Part shown: piece after piece, positions 25,458 to 34,184 of the stretch
Numbering within the stretch: position 1 is the first letter of the stretch
How the letters are laid out: each line of letters begins with the position of its first letter
Source of the DNA: Pseudobacter ginsenosidimutans
Lineage (GTDB): Bacteria > Bacteroidota > Bacteroidia > Chitinophagales > Chitinophagaceae
Direction: 5' to 3'
Length of the DNA: 64,000 nt
Assembly (NCBI RefSeq): GCF_007970185.1
Contig: NZ_CP042431.1
Coordinates: 1,364,001-1,428,000 of the forward strand
Position numbers and translations under genes: made by a program
The notes under the pieces: generated by a model
What the model saw: only the letters and a program-made list of their open reading frames with translations
The model's database searches: none
What the model was told of the DNA's origin: nothing

Positions 25458-28184
25458 TCATTCCTTCTTACCTCCAAAACTCTGGAAGGTATAGAGAAAG
25501 CTCACCAAATAATATTGTTGCAATACATCCACCTGAACATCCTGGATATAGTTCTGTGAAATAGTCCTGTTCACATTGGTGTTCTGTTTGAGTATATCGT
25601 AGATGGCAAACCGAAGTACTCCCCTTTTATTTTTGAACATCTGGTAATTGGCAGCTGCATTCCAGCTGGTAACGCCCTTCCTGAATCCGGGCGCAATGCG
25701 GCTGTTGTAGATATAGGAGATATTGTTTTCGATGATCAGCCGCTTCGGCCAGTTGATGAAAAAATCTGTTGAGAGGCTATGTGTAACACTCGATGCGTCC
25801 TGGTTCTGCACAACACTGTACTTTGAATCACTGAAGCGGACAGTATAAGCAGGCATCAGGTTGAGCAGGTCCCTGTACGTACCGGTCAGGAACAATCTTG
25901 CATTCAATCCGTATGACTTCGATTCCAGATCCTGCTTATCGATCCTGGACATATTCCGGTTGAAAGATCCGCCCAGACTGGAGTTTGCGCGAAAGGTAAA
26001 GTCTTTCGATTTCCATGTCTTGCTCACTGTTGCATTTCCTGATGTGGAGTAATTTCCGTTCATGTTCAGTGGCCTGCTTACCTGTCTTCTCAGTTCATCG
26101 AAATATGTTTCTGTAATGATCATGTTGGAAGTGGTAGAAAAATTCATGGAAGTATACCAATAGAAAGTGCCTTTGGATTGTCTGACGGATAAACTGAAGT
26201 TGTGACTGAAAGCCGGGCGCAGATCGGGATTCCCCATAATGATGTACAACGGATTGCTGTTATCCGGAACAGGTTGCAATTGCTGGGGAGCTGGTTGCTG
26301 GTTACTGCCGCTGTAGAAAAATGAAAGCTCACCCGTTTTGTTGAACTGCCAGGCGATGCTGGCTGTGGGGAAGATATTGGTGAATCGCTGGTCCATATCC
26401 TCCTGTATCCGCGATGTATTTTTTTGGCGCATCCATTGCATGCCAAACCCTGCATTGATCCTGTATTTGTTGTTCTTCGAGTAGTTCAGGCTCACATCGG
26501 GATTGCTTACAACTGAACGATTGGTGAAGGCATCGGTCAATGCAGAATCAATGATATCGTACTCCTTGGTTCCATCGTTGAAGCGGCCGGTATTCTTGTC
26601 AGAGTTTCCGTCAGTAACCCGGTAATTGTACCGGAACAGGATGCTCAGATCCTTTGCTACCGGTTCTGTATAACCGATAGAAAAACCATAATTCCTGTTA
26701 TCGCTGGAAAGCACGCTACGCTGGTTCAGCAGGCTGGAAGAATCCGCCCCATCCTGTTTCAGCAACCAGATATTTCCCTTGTTGAGGTCATTCGTATTGG
26801 AATTATTCGATCCGTAATTCAGGTTCAGGGACAGGCTTCTCCCTTCTTTTTTGAATCTTCTTCCGATAAAGAATTCTGCAACCAAATCATTGCCATCATT
26901 TGTTCCGCTCAATTCATTGAAACTTGTATTGAGCAGGGTGCCTGTTCTTCCTTTTGAGCTGGCATCATTCACGGAGCCGGAGTATCCCTTCATTTTTCCG
27001 TATGCTCCATTCAGGTAAAGACTGGTCATTGAATCCGGCCTGTAATCGATGCTCACATTGAGACGATGATTGTTATTGGTACTGGAATTGGTATTGAGGG
27101 AATGATAGTCATAAATACTGAGATCATCTTCAGCCAGGATGTATTGTCTTTGCGTACGTGTGTTGTTCTCGAAAAAATTCCTGTTGTAGAAATAGCTGCT
27201 GGCCAAAGTGAGTTTCTTGCTGAACACATTGCTGAAATTAAGTCCTCCTGTTTTTGTATCGGTGAAGCCCGAGCCGCCTCCGCCGAGGCTGCTCTGTGCA
27301 TTGCTGATTCCGAAGCTGCCCATGCCGGCGCTGGAGCGGTTGGTATTGTTGGCAGTGGCGATAATGCTTACCTGTTTCTCACTGTTGAACATATTCATAT
27401 TGCCTCCGGCATCATAGCGGTCTTCAGAGCCGTATCCACCATAAGCGCGGCCGAACCATCCCTGGTTCTGGTCTTTTTTCAAAGTGAGGTTCAGTACTTT
27501 GTTTTCGTCGCCGGTGGTGGTTTTATTGAACTGCGCCTGCCTGGTTTTATTGTCAGTGACCTGTATCTTATCGATGATACTTCTTGGAAGATTTTTCAGG
27601 GCCATTTGCGGATCATTGCCGAAGAAATCTTTTCCATCGATGGTGATCTTTTCTATTTTTCTGCCATTCATGGTGAGGTTGCCGTCTTTGTCCACATCGA
27701 TGCCTGGCAACTGTTTCACCAGATCTTCCAGCACGGCGTTGGGCATGGTTTTAAAGGCGCCGGCATTGAATTCGACCGTATCTTTTTTGATCACCATGGG
27801 AGGCCGCAGTCCAACCACCATCACTTCTTCCAGTTCTTTCACGGCCTTGCCTAAACGAATTGGAGGCAGCGTGGTGTCTGCTTTGTCTTCAGCAATGGAG
27901 AAAGGCCGGGTATAGCTCTTGAGGCCATTGTAGGAGATGAGTAACTGGCAGGGTTTGCCGATTGGCACGTCCTTTACCTGGAACTGTCCTTTCCGGTTGG
28001 TGAGCACGTAATTGATGAGGGAGGAATCCTGGAGCAGGAATACAGAAATGGTAGCAGCCTCCACCGGTTGGCGGCTGGCAGAATCCAGCACTGTTCCATT
28101 CACCACGCCGTACTTTGTACGTTGTGCCTGGAGAACGCCGGCCGAAAACAATAAAACTGCAATAAGCAACGCACTTAGCCGCAT
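25458..28184 (-). CDS. TonB-receptor-like outer-membrane barrel protein
   Basis: A 908-residue outer-membrane protein. Signal peptide (MRLSALLIAVLLFSAGVLQAQ); CarboxypepD_reg-like beta-sandwich (about residues 25-110, NGTVLDSASRQPVEAATISVF); plug-like domain (about 130-215, GRKIEKITIDGKDFFGNDPQMA); then a large barrel resembling OMP_b-brl_3 proteins, ending in a hydrophobic strand (YLVSFLYTFQSFGGKKE). Such proteins resemble SusC but lack a SusD partner, and none is encoded here. The substrate is unknown. It is a single-gene unit, divergent from the small helical gene. Confidence 0.9.
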   Translation of the reverse strand: MRLSALLIAVLLFSAGVLQAQRTKYGVVNGTVLDSASRQPVEAATISVFLLQDSSLINYVLTNRKGQFQVKDVPIGKPCQLLISYNGLKSYTRPFSIAEDKADTTLPPIRLGKAVKELEEVMVVGLRPPMVIKKDTVEFNAGAFKTMPNAVLEDLVKQLPGIDVDKDGNLTMNGRKIEKITIDGKDFFGNDPQMALKNLPRSIIDKIQVTDNKTRQAQFNKTTTGDENKVLNLTLKKDQNQGWFGRAYGGYGSEDRYDAGGNMNMFNSEKQVSIIATANNTNRSSAGMGSFGISNAQSSLGGGGSGFTDTKTGGLNFSNVFSKKLTLASSYFYNRNFFENNTRTQRQYILAEDDLSIYDYHSLNTNSSTNNNHRLNVSIDYRPDSMTSLYLNGAYGKMKGYSGSVNDASSKGRTGTLLNTSFNELSGTNDGNDLVAEFFIGRRFKKEGRSLSLNLNYGSNNSNTNDLNKGNIWLLKQDGADSSSLLNQRSVLSSDNRNYGFSIGYTEPVAKDLSILFRYNYRVTDGNSDKNTGRFNDGTKEYDIIDSALTDAFTNRSVVSNPDVSLNYSKNNKYRINAGFGMQWMRQKNTSRIQEDMDQRFTNIFPTASIAWQFNKTGELSFFYSGSNQQPAPQQLQPVPDNSNPLYIIMGNPDLRPAFSHNFSLSVRQSKGTFYWYTSMNFSTTSNMIITETYFDELRRQVSRPLNMNGNYSTSGNATVSKTWKSKDFTFRANSSLGGSFNRNMSRIDKQDLESKSYGLNARLFLTGTYRDLLNLMPAYTVRFSDSKYSVVQNQDASSVTHSLSTDFFINWPKRLIIENNISYIYNSRIAPGFRKGVTSWNAAANYQMFKNKRGVLRFAIYDILKQNTNVNRTISQNYIQDVQVDVLQQYYLVSFLYTFQSFGGKKE

Positions 28185-28306
28185 AACCGGATAAGGATAT
28201 TTATTGCAGAGGATCTAAGAAATAAGGTTCATTACCAGCATGCTGGTATATCGTACATTTATGTCGGGATTATAAATTTAATCATTTGAGCGTACATAAA
28301 AACATA

Positions 28307-28609
28307 ATGTTTGTGCAGGAAACCCTGCGCCCATTTTTTGATCTGCCGGAAGGAAACCAGGAAGAATTCGAACGTTTTCTGGCAGCCAGAATAAACTACC
28401 TGGTGGGTAATGATTTTCCCTCACTGGTAAACATTTTGTACAGGATAGATGTTAGCGAGCTGAAAGTAAAACAAGTTTTGAAAGATCATCCGGATGCCGA
28501 TGCAGGCTCGCTGATTGCGGCATTGATCATTGAAAGGATGCTGGCCAAGGCTCAAAGCCGTGACAATTTCAGGCCAAACTCTCCTATTCCGGATGACGAG
28601 AAATGGTGA
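28307..28609 (+). CDS. Small helical protein of unknown function
   Basis: A 100-residue soluble protein from the ATG at 28307 (MFVQETLRPFFDLP); an in-frame TTG at 28286 would add seven residues. It is predicted all-helical (NQEEFERFLAARINYLVGNDFPSLVNILYRIDVSELKVKQ) and ends in a flexible acidic tail. It lies 20 bases before the YghO-like acyltransferase gene, so the two are probably cotranscribed. I do not recognise the family. Confidence 0.7.
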   Translation: MFVQETLRPFFDLPEGNQEEFERFLAARINYLVGNDFPSLVNILYRIDVSELKVKQVLKDHPDADAGSLIAALIIERMLAKAQSRDNFRPNSPIPDDEKW

Positions 28610-28629
28610 AATTAAGCTAAGTTCGCAGC

Positions 28630-29751
28630 ATGAACGTCATAGAGGTAAATGACTCCCTTTCTGCGAGGGAGTTTATTGAATTCCCGGGGAAATTATACAG
28701 GACCGACTCTAATTGGATCAGCCCGCTTCACAACGATGTTGAGGCAGTTTTTGATCCAAACAGGAATGTATTTTTCTCACATGGCGTTTGTACCCGCTGG
28801 CTGCTCAAAAACAGTCAGGGCGAAACTATCGGCCGCATTGCCGCATTCGTGAATGAAGAAAAAGCACACAAGAACCAGCAGCCCACCGGTGGTGTCGGTT
28901 TTTTCGAATGCATCAACGACCAGAAAGCGGCTTTCCTCCTCTTCGATACCGCCAAAGAATGGCTCAGAAAGCACGGCATGCAAGCCATGGACGGCCCCAT
29001 CAATTTTGGTGAGAACGACAAATTCTGGGGACTGCTCATTGAAGGATTTAAGCCACCCAGCCTGGGCATGAACTACAATCCTTCCTACTACATCGATTTC
29101 TTCGAAGCCTATGGCTTCAAAAAACAATACGACCAGTTCACCAATTTCCTGGATGCCACCATTCCCTTGCCGGAAAGGTTCACCAAAATTGCCGACTGGG
29201 TAATGAAAAAACCCGGCTACAGTTTCAAACATTTCGATAAACGCCAGTTCGATAAATTCGCCGCAGATTTCCAGGAGATCTACAACAATGCCTGGAGCGA
29301 TTTCGAGAATTTCACGCCGATTGAGATGGGCACCATCAAGGAAAGTTTCCGTCAAATGCAGGCCATCATGGATGAGAAGATCATCTGGTTCGCTTATTAC
29401 CGCGATGAACCGATTGCTTTTGTACTCTGTCTTCCTGATGTGAACCAGATCCTCCGTCATGTGAACGGCAAACTCAATCTCTGGGGAAAGCTTAAATTCC
29501 TCTGGTACAAGAAACGTACAACCATCGACAGGCTCCGCATCATCATCATGGGATGCAAGAAGAAATACCAGAATCACGGTATCGAATCAGCGCTGATCCG
29601 CTGCCTCCAGCTGGAAGTATTACCACGCAATACCATCAAGGGTGTAGAACTGGCCTGGGTAGGCGACTTCAATGATAAGATGATGAGCATCCATGAAGCC
29701 ACAGGCGCTAAAAGAGATAAGATCCACAGGACCTACCGCGTTGTTTTTTGA
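28630..29751 (+). CDS. GNAT-like acyltransferase, YghO family
   Basis: A 373-residue cytoplasmic protein resembling the E. coli YghO group: an N-terminal region (DSNWISPLHNDVEAVFDPNRNVFF...RIAAFVNEEKAHK) followed by a GNAT-like fold with QAMDGPINFGENDKFWGLLIEGF, GMNYNPSYYIDFFEAYGF and a C-terminal RLRIIIMGCKKKYQNHGIESALI that resembles the acetyl-CoA binding strand and helix. The acceptor is unknown. It overlaps nothing and stops 3 bases before the convergent hydroxylase gene. Confidence 0.83.
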   Translation: MNVIEVNDSLSAREFIEFPGKLYRTDSNWISPLHNDVEAVFDPNRNVFFSHGVCTRWLLKNSQGETIGRIAAFVNEEKAHKNQQPTGGVGFFECINDQKAAFLLFDTAKEWLRKHGMQAMDGPINFGENDKFWGLLIEGFKPPSLGMNYNPSYYIDFFEAYGFKKQYDQFTNFLDATIPLPERFTKIADWVMKKPGYSFKHFDKRQFDKFAADFQEIYNNAWSDFENFTPIEMGTIKESFRQMQAIMDEKIIWFAYYRDEPIAFVLCLPDVNQILRHVNGKLNLWGKLKFLWYKKRTTIDRLRIIIMGCKKKYQNHGIESALIRCLQLEVLPRNTIKGVELAWVGDFNDKMMSIHEATGAKRDKIHRTYRVVF

Positions 29752-29753
29752 TT

Positions 29754-30416
29754 TTATTTCTGGTACATCAGTTCCTTCACCTTCTCTTTGTCTTCCTTTT
29801 CTTTCTTCAGGTCGAACATGGTACCGAATACCCTGTCCCAGATAGTAGTGCTAACGCCATAACCTTTGCCTTCATCTTTGTAATGATGCAGGTGGTGATT
29901 GCGCCATAATGGTTTCATCCATTTGAAGGGAGGATTCCAGGCATGAATGGCATAGTGCATGCTTCCATACATCAGGTAGCCGAGAATGAAACCGGGGAAG
30001 AACATGAAAGCATTGCCGCGCATCAGGAGATACATGATTCCAAAGATAGTACCGGAGATCAGCAGGCTGGGGATTGGCGGCATGAACAGCCTTTCCCTGT
30101 CGCGGGGAAAATGATGGTGATTACCATGCATCACGTAGATGATCTTCTGTGCACGCGGACTTTCAGCTATCATGTGAAAGATCCAGCGGTGCATTATATA
30201 TTCAAAGAAGGTCCAGAAAAACATTCCGGCAATATAAATAGCTGCAATTCTCCATCCGGAATAGCCGAGCTTCGCGGCAGCATACCAGGGCATTCCCACA
30301 AAAACAGGCAGATACATTCCCCAGATCACGAGCGGGTGCGTTTTCGTGAGCATCTCCAGATAACGGTTCTTGAATAACTGTGCCTGTCCCTTGTTATGGA
30401 TCTTTTCAAATTTCAT
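29754..30416 (-). CDS. Fatty acid hydroxylase/sterol desaturase superfamily protein
   Basis: A 220-residue membrane di-iron enzyme from the ATG at 30416 (MKFEKIHNKGQAQLF); a longer frame to 30446 is ruled out by a promoter element inside it. The histidine clusters are complete: EYIMHRWIFHM (HxxxH), HGNHHHFPRD (HxxHH), HYAIHAW and NHHLHHYKDEGKGYGVS. Four hydrophobic helices are present. The pattern is closest to fatty acid 2-hydroxylase, which makes the 2-hydroxy acyl chains of Bacteroidota sphingolipids (inference). It lies just downstream of a fatty acid desaturase gene. Confidence 0.88.
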   Translation of the reverse strand: MKFEKIHNKGQAQLFKNRYLEMLTKTHPLVIWGMYLPVFVGMPWYAAAKLGYSGWRIAAIYIAGMFFWTFFEYIMHRWIFHMIAESPRAQKIIYVMHGNHHHFPRDRERLFMPPIPSLLISGTIFGIMYLLMRGNAFMFFPGFILGYLMYGSMHYAIHAWNPPFKWMKPLWRNHHLHHYKDEGKGYGVSTTIWDRVFGTMFDLKKEKEDKEKVKELMYQK

Positions 30417-30432
30417 AATACCCGGGTTTATA

Positions 30433-30440
30433 CAAAAATA
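30433..30440 (-). promoter_or_regulatory. -7 promoter element of the fatty acid hydroxylase gene
   Basis: The minus strand reads TATTTTTG (exact TAnnTTTG) 17 bases before the ATG at 30416, giving the hydroxylase its own promoter in the 39-base gap after the desaturase. Confidence 0.45.
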
Positions 30441-30455
30441 ATACAAGATTTGCGC

Positions 30456-31559
30456 CTACATCGTTTCTTCAAAGATATTTTCAGTTGCACCGTTCTGTTT
30501 GAGTAACCTGAAATGGTTGCTCAGGCTTACTCTCAGGGAGTACTGCCTGTAAGGCAGGCCGTATTGCCGCGCATACTGCTGCAGCAATCCTGTGATCTCC
30601 GGGTAATACACATGGTTCACATTGGGGAACAAATGATGCACTACATGGAAGTTGAATGAGCCCATGAAAAACCGGGTGAACCAGTTGTCGTGGCTCACAT
30701 CATTGGTAGTGGTAAGCATATGCATCATCCAGTTATGCGGTAATTTGTTTAGTTCGTCGGGCACCGGAAACTCCGAATCGGTATTCGCGTGCGGGCTCAG
30801 TAATACCATCAGTGAGAAGATACTGGCTGTGAATAGCATCAACAGGAATCCTGTGATGATCTTCAACCAGACTACCGACAATACCCAGTGTGGAATCACC
30901 AGCAGGTAGAACAGAAATGCCGCTTTGAAAACAAAGAGCTTCATATATTCCTTCCGTGGTATGTTCACCAATTTCCAAATGGTCTTGCGTTTGTTGAAGA
31001 AATCCTTGAAATCCCGCAACAGCAGCCAGTTGAAGAGATACAGCGGATACAACAACGGCAGGTAGATATGCTGGTATTTGTGGAAGGGCGACACCTTACC
31101 TGTTGGAAAGATCCTGGCAAGACTGCTTTGCTCAATATCCGTATCCCAACCTTCCACGTTTGGATAATTGTGGTGGAACCTTACATGACGTAAGCGCCAC
31201 ACATAACTGTTTGCACCCATCAGATCAAAAAAGTAGACGTAGATTTCATTGGCCCATTTTTGGTTGAAGATCGTTCCGTGAACGGCATCGTGAATGGTAT
31301 TGAGAAAGATCATTACCAGTGTTACGCCCAACAGGAGATAGCTGGCAAAAAAAATGTAATCATTTCCTCCCCATAACAACAATGATGTATAGGTGGCTAT
31401 GTACAATAGCGGAAACAATAATGCTTTAAAAACAATATTCTTCCTGCGGGATGGCTCCAATTTGGTAATAAGCTCATTTACATCCTTGCGCAGCTTTTGA
31501 AATGCGGCTTCTGCCGCGGGTTCACTCTTGGTAAACTGTGGTTTGGTTGCCTTCTCCAT
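30456..31559 (-). CDS. Membrane fatty acid desaturase
   Basis: A 367-residue integral membrane acyl-lipid desaturase. The three histidine boxes are visible: HDAVHG (first), RFHHNYPNVEGWD (second) and HVVHHLFPNVNH (third), with four hydrophobic segments between them. No cytochrome b5 domain is fused, so electrons must come from a separate ferredoxin or reductase. The position of the double bond cannot be told. It precedes the hydroxylase gene by 39 bases on the same strand, suggesting coordinated changes to membrane acyl chains. Confidence 0.9.
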   Translation of the reverse strand: MEKATKPQFTKSEPAAEAAFQKLRKDVNELITKLEPSRRKNIVFKALLFPLLYIATYTSLLLWGGNDYIFFASYLLLGVTLVMIFLNTIHDAVHGTIFNQKWANEIYVYFFDLMGANSYVWRLRHVRFHHNYPNVEGWDTDIEQSSLARIFPTGKVSPFHKYQHIYLPLLYPLYLFNWLLLRDFKDFFNKRKTIWKLVNIPRKEYMKLFVFKAAFLFYLLVIPHWVLSVVWLKIITGFLLMLFTASIFSLMVLLSPHANTDSEFPVPDELNKLPHNWMMHMLTTTNDVSHDNWFTRFFMGSFNFHVVHHLFPNVNHVYYPEITGLLQQYARQYGLPYRQYSLRVSLSNHFRLLKQNGATENIFEETM

Positions 31560-31698
31560 AACAAAAGGATTTCTGTTACGTATGGTATCGGTCGAGAAGG
31601 GGTATGGGTTATAACCAGAAAGTAATTCTATTGTTCAACAAGGAACAGGTTTTTTTGTTCATTGTTGGAACATCCTGACAAAGTTATTCCAGAATTTC

Positions 31699-32481
31699 TT
31701 ACAGCCCGGGTTGGGGAAAGTTCAATTGATCCACACTAACCAGCTCATATCCTTTAGCCTTCAGAAACTGCAGCAGTTCCGGGAGGCGCCGGTAGAGCTT
31801 ATCGGTTCGTTTAGGGTCGGTTCCGAAATGAAGGAGCAGCAGAAATCCGTTAAGCCCTGCAGGCCGCTGTGATTCATATTGCCAGACAGATTGCAGGATG
31901 TCTTCGCTGCTTCTGTAATTCTTCATATCGGGCGTTGTATAATCTGCATTGCTGAGGGTACCGCCGGTGAAATTGATCAGCTGCAGGTTTTCTGCTGCAG
32001 TCCACCGGGCAATCTCTTTATTGTACCATTCGTAGGGAGGCAGAAAGAAATGCGCATCACTTTTGCTGATGCCGAATTTTTTCATGGCTGCATAATTCTT
32101 ACGCAGGTCCTTCCGGAACTGCTGCTGTGTTACCAGTGTACTGTCTCTTTTCTTCCAATCACAATATAGCAGGTGTTGGTCACTGTGAGGTCCCAGATAA
32201 TGACCATCTGCTTTAAGCTGTGCTATTTTTTTGGTGAACGTCTTATTCCTGTAGAACCTGCCGGTGAAAAAGAAAGATGCTTTTACTCCCTCTTTCTTCA
32301 ACGCATCGGTAATGATATCCGCACCGTCACCAAATTCATCTGCCGTAAATACGATGGCAATCTTTTTCTGTGTTGTATCTGCACGCACAATGGCGCCATG
32401 CACAATTTGCTGCGCTACTGAAGTCAGGCTCATCGTCAGCATCAACGCCAGGGAAACGAGGGAAAAGCGGAAGATCATCAT
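31699..32481 (-). CDS. Polysaccharide deacetylase family protein
   Basis: A 260-residue exported protein: signal peptide (MMIFRFSLVSLALMLTMSLTSVAQ, ending near residue 24), then a NodB homology domain with the metal and base residues in FTADEFGDGADI (Asp), GPHSDQHLLYCDW (HxxxH-like) and PPYEWYN, and FLLLLHFG near the C-terminus. The first motif is TADEFGDG rather than the usual TFDDG, so catalytic competence is uncertain. It lies 6 bases after the serine hydrolase gene, forming a two-gene operon that probably acts on cell-wall or other glycans in the periplasm (inference). Confidence 0.87.
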   Translation of the reverse strand: MMIFRFSLVSLALMLTMSLTSVAQQIVHGAIVRADTTQKKIAIVFTADEFGDGADIITDALKKEGVKASFFFTGRFYRNKTFTKKIAQLKADGHYLGPHSDQHLLYCDWKKRDSTLVTQQQFRKDLRKNYAAMKKFGISKSDAHFFLPPYEWYNKEIARWTAAENLQLINFTGGTLSNADYTTPDMKNYRSSEDILQSVWQYESQRPAGLNGFLLLLHFGTDPKRTDKLYRRLPELLQFLKAKGYELVSVDQLNFPQPGL

Positions 32482-32487
32482 GCGAAA

Positions 32488-33732
32488 TTATTTATACTGC
32501 AATTGAAATGCCTTCAGGTCAGGTGCAAAGGTACGTTGACGTTGCAGTTCATAGTTATAAATGATGCTGCCCATTTCCCTGAACCAGGGATAGCCTGTTT
32601 GTTCGTATTCGTACCTGTCATCGTTGAGGATACCGTCTTTGTTGGTATAGATGGTGCCACTGAGCATGAACTCAATATTGTTTTTGAAATCCACGATATA
32701 ACATACATCCGTAAGAAAGCCGTATGACCAGCCGGTTTTGTTGAATGACCGGATATACGGAGGTATCTTGCCCCTGCCGGCTTTGAAGAAAAAGAATTTG
32801 GTGTAACTGTCGAAGTACTCAGAACTATCGTAAGAGGGATAAGCGCTTTCCGAAGGATGCTCGCTCATGTATTGATAGAGGAAGCTGTAATCCTCCGGTG
32901 TAAGTTTGAATCTTTTGGAGCGCGGTGCAGCTTCCGGGAAAATAACAGACTGCATGATCTGCTGCAAATATTCCAACGGAAAATTATTGTGGGTGGTGAA
33001 ATCCATCGGAGATCGTATCAGGCTGTCTTCACGATTGTAATGCGCATTCCCTACAAATATCTTTTTACTGAAATCGAAATTCTTTCTAAAATAGGCCGGC
33101 GGCTGGATGAAGAGCAGATCTCCATTCCTCTTGAATCGGATGGGATTGGTATGACGGTTCTGGTCTTCGGTCATGGTTACAAAACGGCGCGTGATGCGGG
33201 CTTGCCTGTATCCCATTTTCCAGAGCCGTTCATTGAGCATTTGTTGTCCTACGAATTCATAGAGCCTGTTGTAGGCATCGTTATCACTTACCAGGAAGAT
33301 CTTTTTTACATAATGTGCAACAGAGGGCATTCCATCTTCCGAAGTACTGTCCCACACCACGCGCGTCTGCCGGTCGTATGAGCTATCGGTAAGCATGGTG
33401 GAATATTTGTCCACTCCATATTTACTGAGTGTATTGATCTTTTCGAGGGCCAGCAGTGCAGTGGGCAGCTTTACCATGCTTGCCGGGTTGAAGTACCGGT
33501 TCTTGTTTACATGCAGGTAGTAATTCCTGAATTGCGGTTTATTGTTCTTGTCCCGGTTGATCTGTGTATAGATGAACTGATATTGAAAAGTATCCGGCTG
33601 ATTGAGTACATCCTTGAGGAATGGTGAAGCCTGGGACCGGATCAGTGAATCCAGCCAGGGATCGGTCTTTTCCTGTGCGAGCGTAGTTACGGCGGTGAGA
33701 ATGAACAATAAGGCAGCAATAGAATTTTTCAT
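32488..33732 (-). CDS. Serine hydrolase, beta-lactamase/PBP fold
   Basis: A 414-residue exported protein (signal peptide to about residue 20, TTLAQ). All three motifs of the class A beta-lactamase fold are in place: SMVK (Ser85-Lys88), SDN (Ser149-Asn151) and KTG (Lys332-Gly334, in SFNKTGWSYG). It is longer than class A beta-lactamases (about 290) and has inserts between SDN and KTG. It could hydrolyse beta-lactams but may equally act on peptidoglycan peptides or esters. It shares an operon with a polysaccharide deacetylase. Confidence 0.88.
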   Translation of the reverse strand: MKNSIAALLFILTAVTTLAQEKTDPWLDSLIRSQASPFLKDVLNQPDTFQYQFIYTQINRDKNNKPQFRNYYLHVNKNRYFNPASMVKLPTALLALEKINTLSKYGVDKYSTMLTDSSYDRQTRVVWDSTSEDGMPSVAHYVKKIFLVSDNDAYNRLYEFVGQQMLNERLWKMGYRQARITRRFVTMTEDQNRHTNPIRFKRNGDLLFIQPPAYFRKNFDFSKKIFVGNAHYNREDSLIRSPMDFTTHNNFPLEYLQQIMQSVIFPEAAPRSKRFKLTPEDYSFLYQYMSEHPSESAYPSYDSSEYFDSYTKFFFFKAGRGKIPPYIRSFNKTGWSYGFLTDVCYIVDFKNNIEFMLSGTIYTNKDGILNDDRYEYEQTGYPWFREMGSIIYNYELQRQRTFAPDLKAFQLQYK

Positions 33733-34184
33733 GCCTAAAAGGTACGAACAAACTCAATTTGCCGCTTATGCGTTTTTCTGCGGGCAATCAACTCACAGCC
33801 TGGTCAGCCACCACTTCTTTTGTATGATCGTTTTTGGGATAGTCGTCACTCTGTTGTCCTGTTGCGCTGTTGATTTCCGCCTTTTCCATTCCCCTATCAT
33901 ACCGGCCATGAAAACGTTCATTTTTGTTTTCATGCCTGACAAGATCTTTGCTTCGCCTTTCATCATTGCATCGTACCCATCCTTTGCAACTTCTTCCGGC
34001 GATGCCAGTTCTTTTTCTTTGTAGGTAACGGCAGCGGTTTCGGTTTTCCGTATTTATTGTTGCCATAACAGGGTGCATTTGGTTATTATGTAAAAGGGTT
34101 TAAAAATGATGCCAGCGGCAGACCGCCACTGGTCGTGATTACAAACGATTGTTCTATCTTGCAGGCCTCAATAAATTGCTTTAT
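33733..34184. other. Intergenic region with a decayed gene
   Basis: The spacer between the serine hydrolase and FAH-family genes. It holds the C-terminal remnant of an SDR gene on the minus strand (33793-34053). The rest shows no other signal. Confidence 0.6.
33793..34053 (-). pseudogene. Remnant of a short-chain dehydrogenase C-terminus
   Basis: One minus-strand frame is open from 34053 to a TGA at 33793-33795 and has no start codon at its head (a TAA precedes it at 34054-34056). It reads ...YKEKELASPEEVAKDGYDAMMKGEAKILSG..., then KTKMNVFMAGMIGEW. The motif LASPEEVAKDGYDAMMKG is the conserved C-terminal segment of one classical SDR group. The Rossmann fold and YxxxK part are absent on both strands nearby, so this is a truncated leftover. 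Confidence 0.6.
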
